Assembly: GCF_003121295.1 (NCBI RefSeq)
Contig: NZ_PHNC01000029.1
Coordinates: 806,001 to 870,000, forward strand
DNA: 64,000 bases
Origin: Streptomyces orinoci
GTDB taxonomy: Bacteria; Actinomycetota; Actinomycetes; Streptomycetales; Streptomycetaceae
Reading direction: 5' to 3'
This document shows positions 35,023 to 43,348 of this stretch, piece after piece. The position numbers and the translations under genes are program-made. Position 1 is the first letter of the stretch; every line of letters starts with the position of its first letter. The notes under the pieces are model-generated. The model worked only from the letters and a program-made list of their open reading frames with translations. It was not told the DNA's origin and did not search any database.

Positions 35023-35760
35023 ATGACGATGCCCCCGCCCCCGCCCACACCTCCGCAGCAGCCCTACCCGGCAAACCCCTACGGAGCGGCGGCCCCGCCC
35101 TACCCCCATCCCCAGCCCTACCCCTGGGGCGGCCCGCCGGTCCCCCCACCCCGGCGCGGACTGGGCCCCGGGGCCATCACCGCCATCGTCCTCGGCTCCA
35201 TAGCCGGCGTCGTCTGCCTCGGCCTCCTCGCAACCGTCCTGCTGGCCCACTCCGACGACACCTCCTCCCCGCGCTACCGGCTCACCGTCCCCAAGTCCCT
35301 GCTGCACGGCCGGTACACACTGGACGAGGACATGAGCCAGACCCTGGCCGACCACCTCGGCAGTCGCTCCGGCCCCAATGAACGCCATATGAAGGCAGCG
35401 GCGGGCAAATACTCCTCCTCCGGGGACCCTCAACTCCTCCTCGCTTCCGGCCTCTACGGCCAAATCCGCAACCCCAAGCGCGCGCTCGCCAGCATGCTGA
35501 AGGGCATGAGCGAGGCCGACGGCGCCCATATCAACACCGCACCCCGCGAGTTGACCCCCTCCGGCACCGAAGAACCCATCACCTGCGAGGTACTCGGATA
35601 CACCCGCTACGGCGCCCCCGGCACCCTGACCGTATGCGGCTGGAGCGACCACAGCACGGTGGCCACGGTCTCCTCCCCCGACTCCCACCACCCGGACCTC
35701 CAGGCGGCGGCCAAGCGCGCGGCGGACGTCCGGAACGAGATGCGGGTGCCGCTGCAATAG
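35023..35760 (+). CDS. Membrane protein with Pro/Tyr-rich head and extracellular domain
   Basis: 245 residues. N-terminal about 50 residues are Pro/Tyr/Gly-rich, followed by one membrane helix (AITAIVLGSIAGVVCLGLLA). An extracellular part contains Cys (EEPITCEVLG, TVCGWSDHST) and a helical stretch LASMLKGMSEADGAH. Similar architecture is common in streptomycetes for small lipid- or wall-facing proteins. Start MTMPPPPPT at ATG 35023. About 86 bp after the preceding two-gene unit, so it may be in the same operon. Confidence 0.7.
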   Translation: MTMPPPPPTPPQQPYPANPYGAAAPPYPHPQPYPWGGPPVPPPRRGLGPGAITAIVLGSIAGVVCLGLLATVLLAHSDDTSSPRYRLTVPKSLLHGRYTLDEDMSQTLADHLGSRSGPNERHMKAAAGKYSSSGDPQLLLASGLYGQIRNPKRALASMLKGMSEADGAHINTAPRELTPSGTEEPITCEVLGYTRYGAPGTLTVCGWSDHSTVATVSSPDSHHPDLQAAAKRAADVRNEMRVPLQ

Positions 35761-35917
35761 GGGCACCCAACCGGCTTTCTGAAATTGCAAGGAATTCCAG
35801 TGCGGGCATGGAATCGATAGCCAAGTCCAAACCAATATCCAACGCGGTCAGGAGTGCCTCCGGCGGGACAAATATCGTCCACTGCTGAATCTTCGACCAT
35901 CACACAGGAGGCATCAG

Positions 35918-36505
35918 GTGATCCAGAAGTTCAACGCTTTCACCGTCATACCTAAATACCGCCGCTCCCAGACCGCATTCGACGTGCATGTGGACGGAGT
36001 ACGCGCACCAGTAGCCCGGGCAAGGAAGGACAGTTCCTTCGGCAGTCTCTCCAGATATACGGTCCACAGTGAGCCACAACTGGAGTTCGAAGGTTTCGTC
36101 ACTCCTTTCAAGGCAACGATTCCCGGTTCCGGGGAAGTCGGCAGCGTGGACCACAGGGTACCGATATTGGGGAAAACTCAATGGATATTCGCCCAGAAGA
36201 ACATGCCTGAACTGAGAGGCGTTCCGTCAGGCATCAACAGCACTGTTCGGCACACCTTCCCGATCAGCATCGTCGGCGACAATTCGCTTCTCGATGCTGT
36301 CTTCTCCTTTCGCCTCCATTTCCGTGCACCCGAATCCGACGGCTTCGAACTGACTCGCCTAGCCGGCGCCCGGGCACGTTTCAGGGTCAAGGTCCACGAC
36401 GACCGCGTCAGCCGTCTGCTCATTCTTTGCAGTGTCGTGCACTTCGCCCGTTACGCGACCGCGGACCCCGTCGAGTACGCCGTTTCCCTGACCTCATTCG
36501 ACTGA
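35918..36505 (+). CDS. Unrecognised 195-residue protein
   Basis: GTG start with AGGAG 8 bp upstream. Cytoplasmic-looking, rich in beta structure: FNAFTVIPKYRRSQTAFD, EFEGFVTPFKATIPGSGE, VRHTFPISIVGDNSLLDAVF and ARARFRVKVHDDRVSRLL. No signal peptide or membrane helix. One Cys near the end. Base composition is lower in GC than the flanking core genes, typical of the accessory stretch. No confident family; weak resemblance to beta-barrel phospholipid-binding folds is too vague to call. Confidence 0.55.
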   Translation: MIQKFNAFTVIPKYRRSQTAFDVHVDGVRAPVARARKDSSFGSLSRYTVHSEPQLEFEGFVTPFKATIPGSGEVGSVDHRVPILGKTQWIFAQKNMPELRGVPSGINSTVRHTFPISIVGDNSLLDAVFSFRLHFRAPESDGFELTRLAGARARFRVKVHDDRVSRLLILCSVVHFARYATADPVEYAVSLTSFD

Positions 36506-36679
36506 TCCCACTCCGGCGTCCAACTAGCGGAAGTATCCACCCTCTCTGATGGGATGAGGCCACCGCGATTCCGTAGCGGTGATCGCAGTCAGCGTTCCCT
36601 GTTTGCCGATGAAACCCAGCGAACAGGGCACAAAGACCGCTCAATTAGCTCGCGAGAACTTACCGCCCTCGCCGCATAG

Positions 36680-36970
36680 TTGAGGAGCATTGTCACTGCT
36701 GGGCACGGGGCTCTGAGTGCACCGCAGCATCCCGGATCGGCGCCTGCAATAGTTGACTTGGAGACGGGAGCGGAGGGGCCGTCGTCTTATAGCCAAGTGC
36801 ACGCCCCCCAACCAACAGTCCAGCACACGCGTCGCGTAACACGTGGAACGCAATGGCTCTACTCCCTCATTCCTCTGACGATCGGCGTGTCCTTCCTCGG
36901 CTTCGGCGTGTACGGTCTCCGCCGAGCCGGCGTGCTTCGCCGCATAGGCGTCACTGCCAAGGCTCGGTGA
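36680..36970 (+). CDS. Doubtful small membrane ORF
   Basis: 96 codons. It has one clear hydrophobic segment (WLYSLIPLTIGVSFLGFGVYG) and a basic C-terminus (RRAGVLRRIGVTAKAR). The N-terminal half has no strong feature. It ends 1 base before the decayed DUF5753 frame. Could be real or a relic; no strong RBS was seen. Confidence 0.35.
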   Translation: MRSIVTAGHGALSAPQHPGSAPAIVDLETGAEGPSSYSQVHAPQPTVQHTRRVTRGTQWLYSLIPLTIGVSFLGFGVYGLRRAGVLRRIGVTAKAR

Positions 36971-36971
36971 G

Positions 36972-37265
36972 ATGGGAAGCCCGGGCACCTTGGACAGCCA
37001 GCTCATCAAGCTGCTGAAGACAGCGAAGTTGCCTCACGTACGCCTGCGGGTCCTCCCATTCAGCTCAGGCGCGCACACCGGCATCGACGGTTCCTACACG
37101 ATCTTCAGGTTCGACGCAGGGGAGCCGATCGTCGCCGTGGAACCGATGACAACCTCCGTCTATCCAGGTGGAGATGACCACGTCGGCCAGTACGACTCAG
37201 CGTTCAGCCGAGTCCTCTCGCAGGCGCTGGGCCCGGCCGAATCACACAAGTCATCAAAAACCTGA
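36972..37265 (+). pseudogene. C-terminal remnant of a DUF5753-type HTH regulator
   Basis: The translation matches the end of DUF5753/Scr1-type regulators: LLKTAKLPHVRLRVLPFSSGAHTGIDGS, read in parts as RLRVLPFSSGAHTGIDG then PIVAVEPMTTSVY and YDSAFSRVLSQALGP. The helix-turn-helix front half (about 180 residues) is missing upstream. The normal arrangement is HTH regulator followed by DUF397; the DUF397 gene is intact directly after. So this is a broken gene of the pair. Confidence 0.7.
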
Positions 37266-37271
37266 TCAGAG

Positions 37272-37481
37272 GTGGCGCTCAACATGTGCACTGCGCATAG
37301 AAACGCTACGTTCAAGAAGGCCAGTTACAGCTCGGGCGGTCAGAACTGTCTCGAAGTCTCCGCACCTGACAATGCCGGCAACATAGTTATACGCGACTCC
37401 AAGGCCCGAAGCCGGCTGTTGCACTTCTCGACATCGACATGGCGCCACTTCATAGCAGAAATATGCACTGGCAGAGATTGA
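37272..37481 (+). CDS. DUF397 protein
   Basis: 69-residue (GTG start) small protein with the DUF397 pattern: FKKASYSSGGQNCLEV, IVIRDSKARSR, and the end WRHFIAEICTGR. In streptomycetes these are encoded next to DUF5753 HTH regulators and thought to work with them in antitoxin-like or developmental switching. Here its regulator partner is broken, so it is probably a leftover. Confidence 0.75.
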   Translation: MALNMCTAHRNATFKKASYSSGGQNCLEVSAPDNAGNIVIRDSKARSRLLHFSTSTWRHFIAEICTGRD

Positions 37482-37852
37482 GTTACCGGTGCTCAACACC
37501 TGAGACGCCGGCGTTTTCTCGACCGCCCAAACCACCCGCTGCGAGGTTGTCGCGCATGACAACACTTTCCTGCGGGTGGCTTCCCCGGCATTGGGCAAAC
37601 CATCCCCTACCCCTGCGGCCCGATTCAGTAGCTCAGCACGGTGCAGCTCGACTCCTCCCATGTTTCACCATGTTGGCTCGGAGACGGCCACCATCGCCAA
37701 CTCGTCGAGCGGGCCGCAGGGCTTCGCGCTCGAAGGGCCAGCGTCTTATCACTTGATCCATGCAATCACCAAAGGAACTTGAGAAGTGACTCGCATGTCC
37801 GAGGTCCGATGGCAGTGTCCTCTGTGAGGGGCAGCCAAGCTTTTCGCCCCAG
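37482..37852. other. Stretch without a supported gene
   Basis: 371 bp, lower GC than the core. A possible 68-codon plus-strand frame at 37576 has no recognisable product. Nothing convincing seen. Confidence 0.3.
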
Positions 37853-38251
37853 TCAGTTCCTTCGAAAGAAACGACCCCGAGAGCCGGACCTGTCCGGATG
37901 ACTGTCAGCCGGCTCAGAAGCCACTTCTTGCTCCTCCGAGTAGACAAGTTCGGCGACGCTGACTCGGAAGTGGCGGACTCGACCGGCCAGTCGGAGCTCC
38001 GTAAGCCAAGTTCCATCCGCCAGCTTGAAGACCAAGCGCTCGGGAGCCTCCGACGAGCGGACGCGCCCATGTCCCCCTGGAAGGTACGTCCGCGCCACCT
38101 CCTCAGCCAATATCAGAGCTCGTTCCCGGCCACCCGGCACAGGCTTCCTGACGGCTAGCCTCCACCGATGAAAAACTTCGGAGCGAAGAGACTCCACATA
38201 CTCGGCATTTAGATAATCCTCTTCCACAAGCACATGCCAGCTTCCATCCAT
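37853..38251 (-). CDS. Small hypothetical protein of accessory region
   Basis: 132 residues from ATG 38251 (start MDGSWHVLVEED). Contains YVESLRSEVFHRWRLAVRKP, ILAEEVARTYLPGGHGR and an Arg-rich tail (SGSRGRFFRRN). Two-thirds of the chain is charged and helical. Same strand as and 130 bp downstream of the flavoprotein gene. Coding supported by gentle GC3 and absence of stops; no family recognised. Confidence 0.5.
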   Translation of the reverse strand: MDGSWHVLVEEDYLNAEYVESLRSEVFHRWRLAVRKPVPGGRERALILAEEVARTYLPGGHGRVRSSEAPERLVFKLADGTWLTELRLAGRVRHFRVSVAELVYSEEQEVASEPADSHPDRSGSRGRFFRRN

Positions 38252-38381
38252 CACTATTCTCAAGAGCCTTTCTACTCAATGATCATTGCAACCGCAGGAA
38301 TGCCCCTCCGGAGTGGTCGGAGCCAGAGGCCGGGCGCCTGCTGAACGACAATGAGCATCCCTCTCCAGCCCCCAATGAAAG

Positions 38382-38924
38382 CTATCCCGGAAGAGCATCA
38401 ATCGCCGCTTGCCATGGGTACGCATCCACGTCGCCCTGCCGCGGGTGATGCGGAACGAATCCGCCCTCGCCCAACAGAACGGTGACGCCCGCCGACCGCA
38501 ACGTCTCAACGCTTCGCGCGACCGCCGGGTGCTTGCCCTGGGCGGCGTTCCAGTGTGGCAGGGCGACGATGGGCAATCCCAGACCGATGCCCTCGGTGAT
38601 GAGCCCCAAGGCCAGGGTGTCACTGATCCCAGCCGCCCACTTGTTGAGGGAATTCGAGGTCAGCGGAGCCACCAGAATTGCGTCCGGGGCGGGCAACACG
38701 TCTTCCTCGGACGGCAGCTTGTACTGATGGCGGACGGGGTGCCGGGTCAGTCTCTGCAAGCGATCGATCTCCCCCTCCATGTCCTCGATGGCCCAGCGGT
38801 AGGCATACGGCGTCAGGATCAGGCAAACGTCCCAACCGGCTTTCTGGGCAGCCTGGATGGGGACATCGATCCGGCGAACCGGCGGCGCGGCACCGGCGAC
38901 GAGGTAAAGAGTCCGGTTGTTCAT
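38382..38924 (-). CDS. Flavoprotein (phosphopantothenoylcysteine decarboxylase-like)
   Basis: 180 residues from ATG 38924. FMN-binding flavoprotein fold: RTLYLVAGAAPPVRRIDVPI, DVCLILTPYAYRWAIEDME, PAPDAILVAPLTSNSLNKWAAG, GLPIVALPHWNAAQGKHPAV. The flavoprotein family includes Dfp/PAD1-type decarboxylases; the specific substrate is unknown. Its ATG overlaps the stop of the upstream XRE gene by four bases, so the two are one unit. Family comparison: usually 170-190 residues, as here. Confidence 0.8.
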   Translation of the reverse strand: MNNRTLYLVAGAAPPVRRIDVPIQAAQKAGWDVCLILTPYAYRWAIEDMEGEIDRLQRLTRHPVRHQYKLPSEEDVLPAPDAILVAPLTSNSLNKWAAGISDTLALGLITEGIGLGLPIVALPHWNAAQGKHPAVARSVETLRSAGVTVLLGEGGFVPHHPRQGDVDAYPWQAAIDALPG

Positions 38925-40168
38925 GCGGAAAGTCCACAACGCCCGGCCAGCGCCCGCAAGCGTCCCTCGGCAACACCCGCACCGAGCAGCCGCAGATCCT
39001 CGACGAGCCGGCGGGTACGCGGCCGACAGCGCACTTCTTCCGCCACCTCATGCTCCGCTTCCAGCAAGGTGTCCACCGCTTCCTCGCGGCGCCCCACCTG
39101 GGTGTACGCACGAGCCAGGTCGGCGAGATGGTGGGCACGGCGCTCACGCGGCAGCGCCGCGCGGGCAGCGTCAGGAATGCCCTGGGCGACGGCCACCGCA
39201 TCAGCTCCCTGCGCAAGCTGCACATGCGCGGCAACGCGGTGGAGGGCAACATTCGTCGGCCCGAAAGCTGTCCACATGGCGTTTCCGTCACCACCGAGTT
39301 GTGCGGCCCTCCCGGCCGCCTCCTCAAGCAAGGCAGGAACGGCGGCTTCGGCCGATCCCGCATAACGGTCGCCAGACCGGGCCACTGTCGCCTGTGCCAT
39401 CGCCGCCTTGAGGTACAGCATCCCAAGAACGCTTACTCCGTCCCGGCCCCGAGTGAGCAACTCAGCCTCCAGCCGGCCAGCCGCCGTCGTGGCGAACTCG
39501 GCCGCAGCCCTCGCGTGTCCACGGTGGTTCATGGCATCCGCCAGGTGCCGGGCCGCGGACGCCATGACCACCACATCGCCGGACCGCCCGGCTGCCGCCA
39601 CCGCCCGGTGTCCGGCCAGCCATGCCAAGTCATAGTCGCCGTACTTGATGGCGGCCGCCTCGGCCAGTTCCAAAGTCAGCGACAGCACCCGGAACGAGGC
39701 CAGTTGCTCATCTCCACCATGCCGAGCCGCCGCACGATTGGCATCAAGCAATAGCTCGGGTACCAAACGTCCAAGGCTCGCGAAGTGACCCGCCTGGAAA
39801 GCGCTCCTGCTGTAAGCCAGATTGCGGCACAAAAGGTCAACGGGCATCGGCTCGGCGTCACTGTTGTCACAGGTACCGGCGATGAGGTCGTGCCCCTGGA
39901 GCACAGCCCAAATCCGCTGGATCTCCACGGGCCCCGCGCATTCACCCCCAACAGTGACGGTGTCGGACAGCAGTCGCTCCAACGGAACCCCCAGCACCTG
40001 GGCGGCCCGCTCCACCACCGACAGCCGGGGGTCCTGTTGCCGCTGGCCACCCTCCAGGTCCTGTACCCAACGCCGCGACTGGCCCATAAGCGCACCGAAG
40101 TCGGCCTGTGTCATGCGTCGATGAGTACGCCAGTAGGCGATCCGCCGACCGATGCCCCTTGTGTCCAT
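38921..40168 (-). CDS. XRE regulator with TPR-like domain, coupled to flavoprotein
   Basis: 415 residues. N-terminal HTH: RIAYWRTHRRMTQADFGALMGQSRRWV, read as MTQADFGALMGQSRR with QDLEGGQRQQDPRLSV. A long helical body with TPR-like Ala/Glu repeats follows (AAAEFATTAAGRLEAELL, AVPALLEEAAGRAAQLGG). The 4-base overlap with the flavoprotein ATG suggests co-translation. Divergent from a small gene pair (40444, 40680). These XRE-TPR plus flavoprotein pairs recur in streptomycetes; function not known. Confidence 0.78.
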   Translation of the reverse strand: MDTRGIGRRIAYWRTHRRMTQADFGALMGQSRRWVQDLEGGQRQQDPRLSVVERAAQVLGVPLERLLSDTVTVGGECAGPVEIQRIWAVLQGHDLIAGTCDNSDAEPMPVDLLCRNLAYSRSAFQAGHFASLGRLVPELLLDANRAAARHGGDEQLASFRVLSLTLELAEAAAIKYGDYDLAWLAGHRAVAAAGRSGDVVVMASAARHLADAMNHRGHARAAAEFATTAAGRLEAELLTRGRDGVSVLGMLYLKAAMAQATVARSGDRYAGSAEAAVPALLEEAAGRAAQLGGDGNAMWTAFGPTNVALHRVAAHVQLAQGADAVAVAQGIPDAARAALPRERRAHHLADLARAYTQVGRREEAVDTLLEAEHEVAEEVRCRPRTRRLVEDLRLLGAGVAEGRLRALAGRCGLSA

Positions 40169-40443
40169 CTGGCCCCCGGAGAGTCGCATCACAAGGCACG
40201 CACTCCGCATGCCCACTCACCGTTATACCGCCCTTACGGTGAGAGACCTCGCGACCGTGCAAGCGGCCCAGCTCGTAGCCAACCACCGGATAGGAGCACC
40301 GACTTGATCGCCCTCATCCCTCACTGTGCCACCAGGACGAAAGCAGCCATCCGAACGGACCGCCAGGACGAGGCCAGCCCGCAACCAACGCCCGGGAGAA
40401 GCGCCATCCTTCCGCGCCGCGTCCTGGGTCCCGAGGTGGGTAC

Positions 40444-40683
40444 GTGAGCACTCCGGATCAGAGCAACCACCAGAAGTTTCCAAAAGGCACGTTGGCGATG
40501 GACAACGCACGCGGCCGAATCGGCCAGGTGATGGACCACCTGGAGAACCGCATTCAACTCCGGCCAGTCCAGGGAGGGCTCGAGTGGGACGCCACGCTGG
40601 AAGACCTGCGACCGGCAACGCCCTCGGAGGAATTGAGCGCCAAGGTCAAGGCCATCAACTCCGCTGCGAAGTTGGGCGGATGA
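40444..40683 (+). CDS. Small conserved accessory protein
   Basis: 79 residues, GTG start with GAGG ahead. Core DNARGRIGQVMDHLENRIQLRP, in parts DNARGRIGQVMD and LRPVQGGLEWDATLEDLRP, looks like a small SH3-like fold seen repeatedly beside XRE-type regulators in Streptomyces. Its stop overlaps the start of the next gene (ATGA). Divergent from the XRE-flavoprotein unit. Confidence 0.65.
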   Translation: MSTPDQSNHQKFPKGTLAMDNARGRIGQVMDHLENRIQLRPVQGGLEWDATLEDLRPATPSEELSAKVKAINSAAKLGG

Positions 40684-40916
40684 CCGAGCACCCCACCGCC
40701 CCGCTCAATCACTTGACGTCCGCCCTCGTCAAGATCATGGGCGTGCCGGAAGTCACCCATGAACTGGAATGCCTGACCTGCTCCGCCCGTTCTGGACAGA
40801 ACAAAGAGCTCGAACCAACCCGCGGCTGGGCCCGTCGGCACTCTGCGGGTATCCCCTCGCACACCACTTACCGAGAAATCGTGCACCGGTACTGGCAGGC
40901 ATCTCTTCTGAAATGA
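40680..40916 (+). CDS. Small Cys-containing protein (DUF7848-like)
   Basis: 78 residues. Contains ECLTCSARSGQNK (C-x-x-C), RGWARRHSAG and HTTYREIVHRYWQ, which fits the small DUF7848-like zinc-motif proteins I associate with such loci. Coupled to the preceding gene (ATGA). Likely the second component of the small-gene pair facing the XRE unit. Confidence 0.6.
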   Translation: MTEHPTAPLNHLTSALVKIMGVPEVTHELECLTCSARSGQNKELEPTRGWARRHSAGIPSHTTYREIVHRYWQASLLK

Positions 40917-41018
40917 CCGCCCTGGCTTGACACAGCCCCAGCCCGCGGCACCCTCGCATTGTCCAACGGCTGGGGCCGTACTACTGCTTTCATCAACTGG
41001 TGCGCGCGCACCAGCCAG

Positions 41019-41528
41019 TCAGAGCTTGAACAGTACTCCGCGCCAGATCCATCCCGCGTCCAGGACCGTCTTCTGCAAAGGGATCTTCATCTCAGCAGGG
41101 TCGAAGCGGAAGGTCTCCTTCATATGCCGACGTCCATCGGGTCCCCGCTCGACCACCCAATGCCGGGATACCGCCCTCACCTGCCCACGGGACCACTCCC
41201 CTCCGAAAGCCAGCCTGGGTGGGTTACCGATCCACGTGACCTCCCGTTGCTCGTCAACGGTGCGGACTTCGTGGCTCTCATGGACAAAGCGCATGCGGGT
41301 CTTGAGCGTCCGGTCCAGCTGGTTGCGCTGGAAGAAGCCACGCCATGCAGGCTCCAGGACCCGCCACTCCGCCACCAAGTCCGCCCGCTCATTGGCGGCC
41401 GCGCTGCGCACGACCCACGGCACGTCGGGCCCATTGAGCGCGAGCAGCGCGTCCCGTACCTGCCAGCCGGGGAGCGGGGTGACTCCTTCGGGGTATTTGG
41501 TGCCGTTCAATCTGTCGAGAAAGCCCAT
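41019..41528 (-). CDS. Hypothetical protein, last gene of the T7-like block
   Basis: 169 residues from ATG 41528 (MGFLDRLNGTKYPEG). Soluble; GWQVRDALLALNGPDVPW, RVLEPAWRGFFQRNQLDR, and a basic C-terminus. No membrane segment. Same strand, 84 bp downstream of a membrane protein gene. No family recognised. Confidence 0.65.
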   Translation of the reverse strand: MGFLDRLNGTKYPEGVTPLPGWQVRDALLALNGPDVPWVVRSAAANERADLVAEWRVLEPAWRGFFQRNQLDRTLKTRMRFVHESHEVRTVDEQREVTWIGNPPRLAFGGEWSRGQVRAVSRHWVVERGPDGRRHMKETFRFDPAEMKIPLQKTVLDAGWIWRGVLFKL

Positions 41529-41612
41529 TGACCAAGCCCTTCCTGAGCTTCCGCCCCAGCGTCCGAACGCACCGTGCGCACACCGCGTGGCGGTCAAAGC
41601 CCCAAGTATCTT

Positions 41613-42242
41613 TTACGTTGCCGCACATATATCAAGCGCTGCTTTGGCAGTCTTTTCACCAGGAAAGTCGCGACAGAGCGTCGAGAGGAACATCGCGAGC
41701 ATCATCCCTGCGAGAAGAGGGAGAACCAGCGGCAGCACAAATGGACCAAGTATCTGCATTGAGGCAAACCCGAACCCGCCATGGCCCTGTCCTGCTGTTA
41801 GCGGCTTAAACCCATGGATTCGCAGCCTCCACCACATGCGTCCAAACTCGGCTGCAACGACGAGCGCCACCAGTACAGATACCGCAGCGCACAGAGGCCA
41901 AGGGTAGCCGTCCCACAGCTTGACAAGCGGGACGGCAAATACGGCATCGACCATCACACAGAGAAAAAACTGGACCATGGACCACGCAACTCGACGCAGC
42001 CAGTACGACCCGCCTCGATCAATCCAAGTGCGCCCAAGAACTCCTATCTCAGGCCGGCCTCGGTACAGCAGCCTCCATTGCTCGAGCTGCGCATCCCAGC
42101 GCGCATCCCTGTCCCGGCCCAGAGCTTGATCGACGTACCACCGGACTTTTCGAGACCATCCCTCAGGAGGAGGTGAGGAATAGCCGGACACCAGCCGCAG
42201 CAGCTCACCAGGGCGCCTCGTCAATTGAACACTCCATGACAC
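41613..42242 (-). CDS. Multi-pass membrane protein
   Basis: 209 residues, GTG start (MSWSVQLTRRP). Three to four hydrophobic segments: VQFFLCVMVDAVFAVPLV, CAAVSVLVALVVAAEFG, and the C-terminal LGPFVLPLVLPLLAGMMLAM. The first 80 residues are cytoplasmic and Arg-rich (SRKVRWYVDQALGRDR). Placed in the T7-like block, 86 bp after the previous gene. No homologue recognised. Confidence 0.65.
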   Translation of the reverse strand: MSWSVQLTRRPGELLRLVSGYSSPPPEGWSRKVRWYVDQALGRDRDARWDAQLEQWRLLYRGRPEIGVLGRTWIDRGGSYWLRRVAWSMVQFFLCVMVDAVFAVPLVKLWDGYPWPLCAAVSVLVALVVAAEFGRMWWRLRIHGFKPLTAGQGHGGFGFASMQILGPFVLPLVLPLLAGMMLAMFLSTLCRDFPGEKTAKAALDICAAT

Positions 42243-42328
42243 AGCTTTTTCTTAGATCTACATGTCCACCTGGACGGCCGGGCTTGCCTGGGATGCCCTG
42301 GGGTATGCCACCGGCAACAACTGTACTT

Positions 42329-43348
42329 TTATGACCGGATAACGGTGCATTTCCAGTTTCTGGCCAACCCGTCGATGAAGGCTCTGAATAGGGCGGATTC
42401 CGCATCAGCCACCGAGGCCTTGCGCTGCTTCTCGATAAGCCACTTGTAATCCGCCGATGCCTTAATAGACAAATAGGTGCTGTTTCCTCCGCATTTTGCT
42501 ACTGGCCGACCGGACGGCGGCGCCATCGTTCCAGCCGGAGCAGCAGACGAAGGGTCGGTTGATTCCCTCTGAAGCGCCGCCATAGTGACCTGCGGAACCT
42601 CAGTGTCTTTAAAGCGGATGTCGCAAGTCCAAATCCGATTCGGCAGACTACTTATGCGTTCCGTTTCTCGCTGACCATACCGATCCGGTCTGGCAAGCTC
42701 AGGGATGACGAAGCCCTTTAGGCCGCAGGCATCGTTGGGGTTCAAAGCACGGGTAGATGGCGAATGCAGCTCAACGTCCTGCGCCCCGCGCTGAGCACAG
42801 CCGGCGTCCCGACTCAATCGGGCCGCCGCCGATTCCAAGGCCTGTGCCATTTCCTTTCGAGCATGCTCTGAGTGCCATGAGTGGTCTACAGCGCGGATCC
42901 GAAGCGCCCTGGAGGGGCATCCTCTCGGAAGAGTGATCCAACCTGCGTTGTCGGAAACCCCTCCGGTGCCGCTGCCGGCGAAGTATGAGAAGTCGGCGTT
43001 CGTTGCCCAACCATAATCATTGATCGGGAAATCAGCAGGCTCGTCCAGAACTTGAAGGGCTAGAGTACCGGCCTTTTTTGGGAACTCACTGCGCACGCGG
43101 ACAGTGCAGTCTGTGATCAGACCAGTCTCGCCGGAATTTCGAGTCGCCCCTTGCTCTGAGGAGACACGTCCAGAGATTCCCGTGATCTCTTCAGCCCCAC
43201 GGGAAGACAAAAGGTCGTTGCACAGCCTCTCCGGTCCAAACAAATTGGTGTTGAAGCCTGCATACAGGCTTGCAGCGATTAGAAGTGTGACCGCTCCACA
43301 CGCCAGAGCAATCATGCGATGACGCTTCGAAAATCGCAATGTACTCAT
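42329..43348 (-). CDS. Membrane-anchored extracytoplasmic protein
   Basis: 339 residues. Short basic N-terminus, one membrane helix (MIALACGAVTLLIAASLYAG), then a large outside domain with paired Cys (RLCNDLL, ITDCTVRV, RGCPSRALR, AGCAQRG, NDACGLKG, WTCDIRF, AKCGGNS, WKCTVIRS), consistent with four disulfides. ATG overlaps the stop of the upstream 735-residue gene (ATGA), so the two are coupled: maybe a partner or immunity/anchor protein. No family recognised. Confidence 0.7.
   Translation of the reverse strand: MSTLRFSKRHRMIALACGAVTLLIAASLYAGFNTNLFGPERLCNDLLSSRGAEEITGISGRVSSEQGATRNSGETGLITDCTVRVRSEFPKKAGTLALQVLDEPADFPINDYGWATNADFSYFAGSGTGGVSDNAGWITLPRGCPSRALRIRAVDHSWHSEHARKEMAQALESAAARLSRDAGCAQRGAQDVELHSPSTRALNPNDACGLKGFVIPELARPDRYGQRETERISSLPNRIWTCDIRFKDTEVPQVTMAALQRESTDPSSAAPAGTMAPPSGRPVAKCGGNSTYLSIKASADYKWLIEKQRKASVADAESALFRAFIDGLARNWKCTVIRS

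Noticed and set aside
37576..37782. 68-codon plus-strand frame between DUF397 and the next gene
   Set aside because: No recognisable product, no convincing RBS, and its composition does not separate it from noise.
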